This document shows positions 4,513-5,798 of a stretch of 5,798 nucleotides of DNA, in pieces (within the stretch, counting starts at the first letter, position 1; every line of letters starts with the position of its first letter). The notes beneath the pieces are model-generated. The model saw only the letters and a list, made by a program, of their open reading frames with translations. It made no database searches and was not told where the DNA came from. The DNA is from an uncultured Lachnospiraceae bacterium. Its GTDB lineage: Bacteria > Bacillota > Clostridia > Lachnospirales > Lachnospiraceae. Made by a program: the position numbers and the translations under genes. Location: positions 1 to 5,798 of the forward strand of contig CAJUCN010000050.1 of assembly GCA_910585005.1 (NCBI GenBank), in the 5' to 3' direction.

Positions 4513-5798
4513 TTACGCTGCCTGGATCTGTGGTCTCCTGATGTCGCCCATCAGTTTTCCGGCATCATAGTCTACACCTTTTGTCAGTATCGTGTAGAAT
4601 ATCCTCAGAACCTTACACGCTACCGCTACGACAGACTGCATCTTCTTTAATGGGTTTTCTTTACGTGTCCGGTAATACTCATGTATTGCCCTGAACTCTG
4701 CATTCTTCCCAATCAAGGATATCGCTGCTTCATACAGCACATACCTCAGGCGTTTCCTTCCCCTGTAACTGATCCGGCTCTCGCCGTTATGCTTCCCCGA
4801 ATCATTCGCCACAATCGCATATCCCGCCAGCTTCTGTAACTGCTTTGGGTTGTCAAAACGTCCAATGTCTCCCACCTCCGCAATGAATCCGCTGACTGTT
4901 ACCAGGCCGATCCCCTTGATCCCCATCAGTTTATCAACATATGGGATCTCTTTCAGCTTTTCCTCTATTTTCAGGAGAAGCTCCTCCAGCCTTGAGGTAT
5001 ATACATCCATGTCGTTCAGCAGGTTCTTCAGTTCCATCCTTGCCGCTCCCGGCGCTTCCTTACTTCCTACGCTGTGCTCCGCTGCCGATACCAGGGTCTT
5101 TGCCCTCTTCATTCCGGCGCCTCTGAGCTTTGCGTCCCTCCATATCCGGTTCACACCTTCCACTCCCAGTTTTCTGATGTCCTCCGGCAGCGGTGCCTCC
5201 TTCAGCACCATCCTCCCGCTGACCGCCTTATAATCCCCATAAACGTCTTTATATTCAGGAAAGTAGATGGCGAACCATCTGGCCAGGCGGTTCTTGATCC
5301 TCGTGAGCTCCTCCTGCGTCTGGAAGCGCAGGTTCGACAGGCTCCTGATCTCTGCATAGATACCGGTTGGTATGTAAGGGTACGAGAACCGTCCCTCGTT
5401 GACAAGCGCAGCGATCGTCTTTGGGTCTTTACGGTCATTTTTGTTGGGGTTGTTGTCATCCAGTTCTTTTGATTTTTTCACGTGGTGGGGATTCACATGC
5501 ACAGGTCTCATCCCGCTGTCCTGCAGGAATTTCCCCAGGGCAAACCAGTAATGTCCTGTCGGCTCCATGCCCGGTATCACAGCAGTTTTACCGTGTTTCG
5601 CCGCTATATCCTCCATCCATGCTTTGAATGTCTGGAACCCTGCCTCTGTGTTACTGAATTCCAGTGGCTTTCTGGTATATTCGTAGTTTCGCCAGTCGAA
5701 TGCCCTGGCATAGTGGGTTTCACTTCCTACATCGATTCCAACAATCAAAGTTTTTTCAGTTATGGATGCAATTTTTGCGTTTTGTGTGTTACAATTCA
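4513..5798 (-). CDS. IS110-family transposase (DEDD), start just outside window
   Basis: This is an IS110-superfamily transposase, which moves its element through an RNA-guided DEDD/serine mechanism. The frame has a TTG at 5748 but stays open to the window edge. Its first visible bases, TG AAT TGT AAC, would complete an ATG with one outside A, giving MNCNTQNAKIASITEKT before LIVGIDVGSE and a 428-aa protein. Related proteins carry such an N-terminal extension, so I prefer that start. In that numbering the RuvC-like domain shows Asp23 (GIDVGSE), Glu79 (MEPTGHYW), and Asp122 and Asp125 (KNDRKDPK). A coiled-coil linker follows. The C-terminal Transposase_20 domain has GIKGIGLVTVSGFIAE, FDNPKQLQKLAGY and the catalytic-serine region NDSGKHNGESRISYRG (Ser334), followed by RKRLRYVLYEA. 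All key residues are present, with no stops or shifts, so it is probably active. Only its 3' flank is in the window. Confidence 0.93.
   Translation of the reverse strand, partial: NCNTQNAKIASITEKTLIVGIDVGSETHYARAFDWRNYEYTRKPLEFSNTEAGFQTFKAWMEDIAAKHGKTAVIPGMEPTGHYWFALGKFLQDSGMRPVHVNPHHVKKSKELDDNNPNKNDRKDPKTIAALVNEGRFSYPYIPTGIYAEIRSLSNLRFQTQEELTRIKNRLARWFAIYFPEYKDVYGDYKAVSGRMVLKEAPLPEDIRKLGVEGVNRIWRDAKLRGAGMKRAKTLVSAAEHSVGSKEAPGAARMELKNLLNDMDVYTSRLEELLLKIEEKLKEIPYVDKLMGIKGIGLVTVSGFIAEVGDIGRFDNPKQLQKLAGYAIVANDSGKHNGESRISYRGRKRLRYVLYEAAISLIGKNAEFRAIHEYYRTRKENPLKKMQSVVAVACKVLRIFYTILTKGVDYDAGKLMGDIRRPQIQAA

Larger units (their letters stand above)
4065..5798 (-). mobile_element. IS110/IS1111-superfamily insertion element, partial
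   Basis: The element comprises an IS110-type transposase (4513 to beyond the window) and about 450 bp of structured, gene-free sequence downstream of it. The proximal end lies between about 4060 and 4125, where composition changes to the AT-rich ptsI leader; I place it tentatively at 4065. The other end is outside the window. IS110 elements have no classic terminal inverted repeats or fixed target duplications, so the border cannot be read directly. The long non-coding part on the 3' side of the gene fits the IS1111 arrangement better than the IS110/IS621 one, where it lies 5'. It has the same orientation as ptsI and could provide readthrough transcription. Confidence 0.7.

Noticed and set aside
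4143..4541. 132-codon plus-strand open frame opposite the IS110 3' region
   Set aside because: No ribosome site and no recognisable domain; it is Pro/Ser/Leu-rich, overlaps the transposase end in antisense, and crosses the long hairpin. Better explained as non-coding RNA region.
1..5798. tRNA or rRNA genes
   Set aside because: No cloverleaf, CCA end or conserved rRNA motif seen on either strand.

Overview
The window looks like a piece of a Firmicutes chromosome, most likely a gut Lachnospiraceae-type Clostridium relative. Base composition is moderate, Shine-Dalgarno sites are strong (GGAGG/AGGAGGG), GTG and TTG starts are used, and the proteins resemble those I recall from Blautia/Ruminococcus/Dorea-like genomes. 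No species can be assigned from the sequence. All convincing genes lie on the minus strand, so the biological order runs from high to low coordinates.

Layout in reading order: (1) About 4065-5798 is an IS110-superfamily insertion element. Its DEDD transposase is open to the window edge, and the ATG probably lies one base outside. It is followed by about 450 bp of gene-free, strongly structured sequence, where IS1111-type members of the family carry their guide (bridge/seek) RNA. (2) About 736-4060 is a small sugar/PTS cluster: ptsI (Enzyme I, 2364-3974); a GH13 amylosucrase-like gene (990-2351) that starts on a Shine-Dalgarno site overlapping the ptsI stop but is broken by two internal deletions and shortened at its C-terminus; and an HPr-like protein (736-969) that keeps the regulatory-serine region but lacks the phosphorylatable histidine loop. 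A probable intrinsic terminator follows at 691-726. (3) About 302-681 is a decayed DDE transposase with two in-frame TGA codons, truncated at its C-terminus. Crossing inverted repeats surround its start. (4) 1-301 holds only debris: a small plus-strand protein tail that appears split between two frames, and unassigned sequence.

How it fits together: Enzyme I and an HPr-family protein flank a sucrose-type glucosylhydrolase in one translationally tight transcription unit. This suggests a carbohydrate-use operon linked to PTS regulation, with the HPr-like protein acting as a Crh-like regulator rather than a phosphocarrier. The enzyme in the middle has decayed, and mobile elements sit on both sides. 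The IS110-type element is oriented the same way as ptsI and lies just upstream, so it may have replaced or modified the operon promoter.

The most interesting part is the IS110 3' non-coding region. It has several consistent hairpins, including a 61-nt near-perfect one. Two 7-nt segments match, on opposite strands, the two halves of a 12-bp site at the likely element/flank boundary and overlap on a shared AT dinucleotide, as expected for a bipartite guide RNA. The match is short and was found after the fact, so it is a hypothesis.
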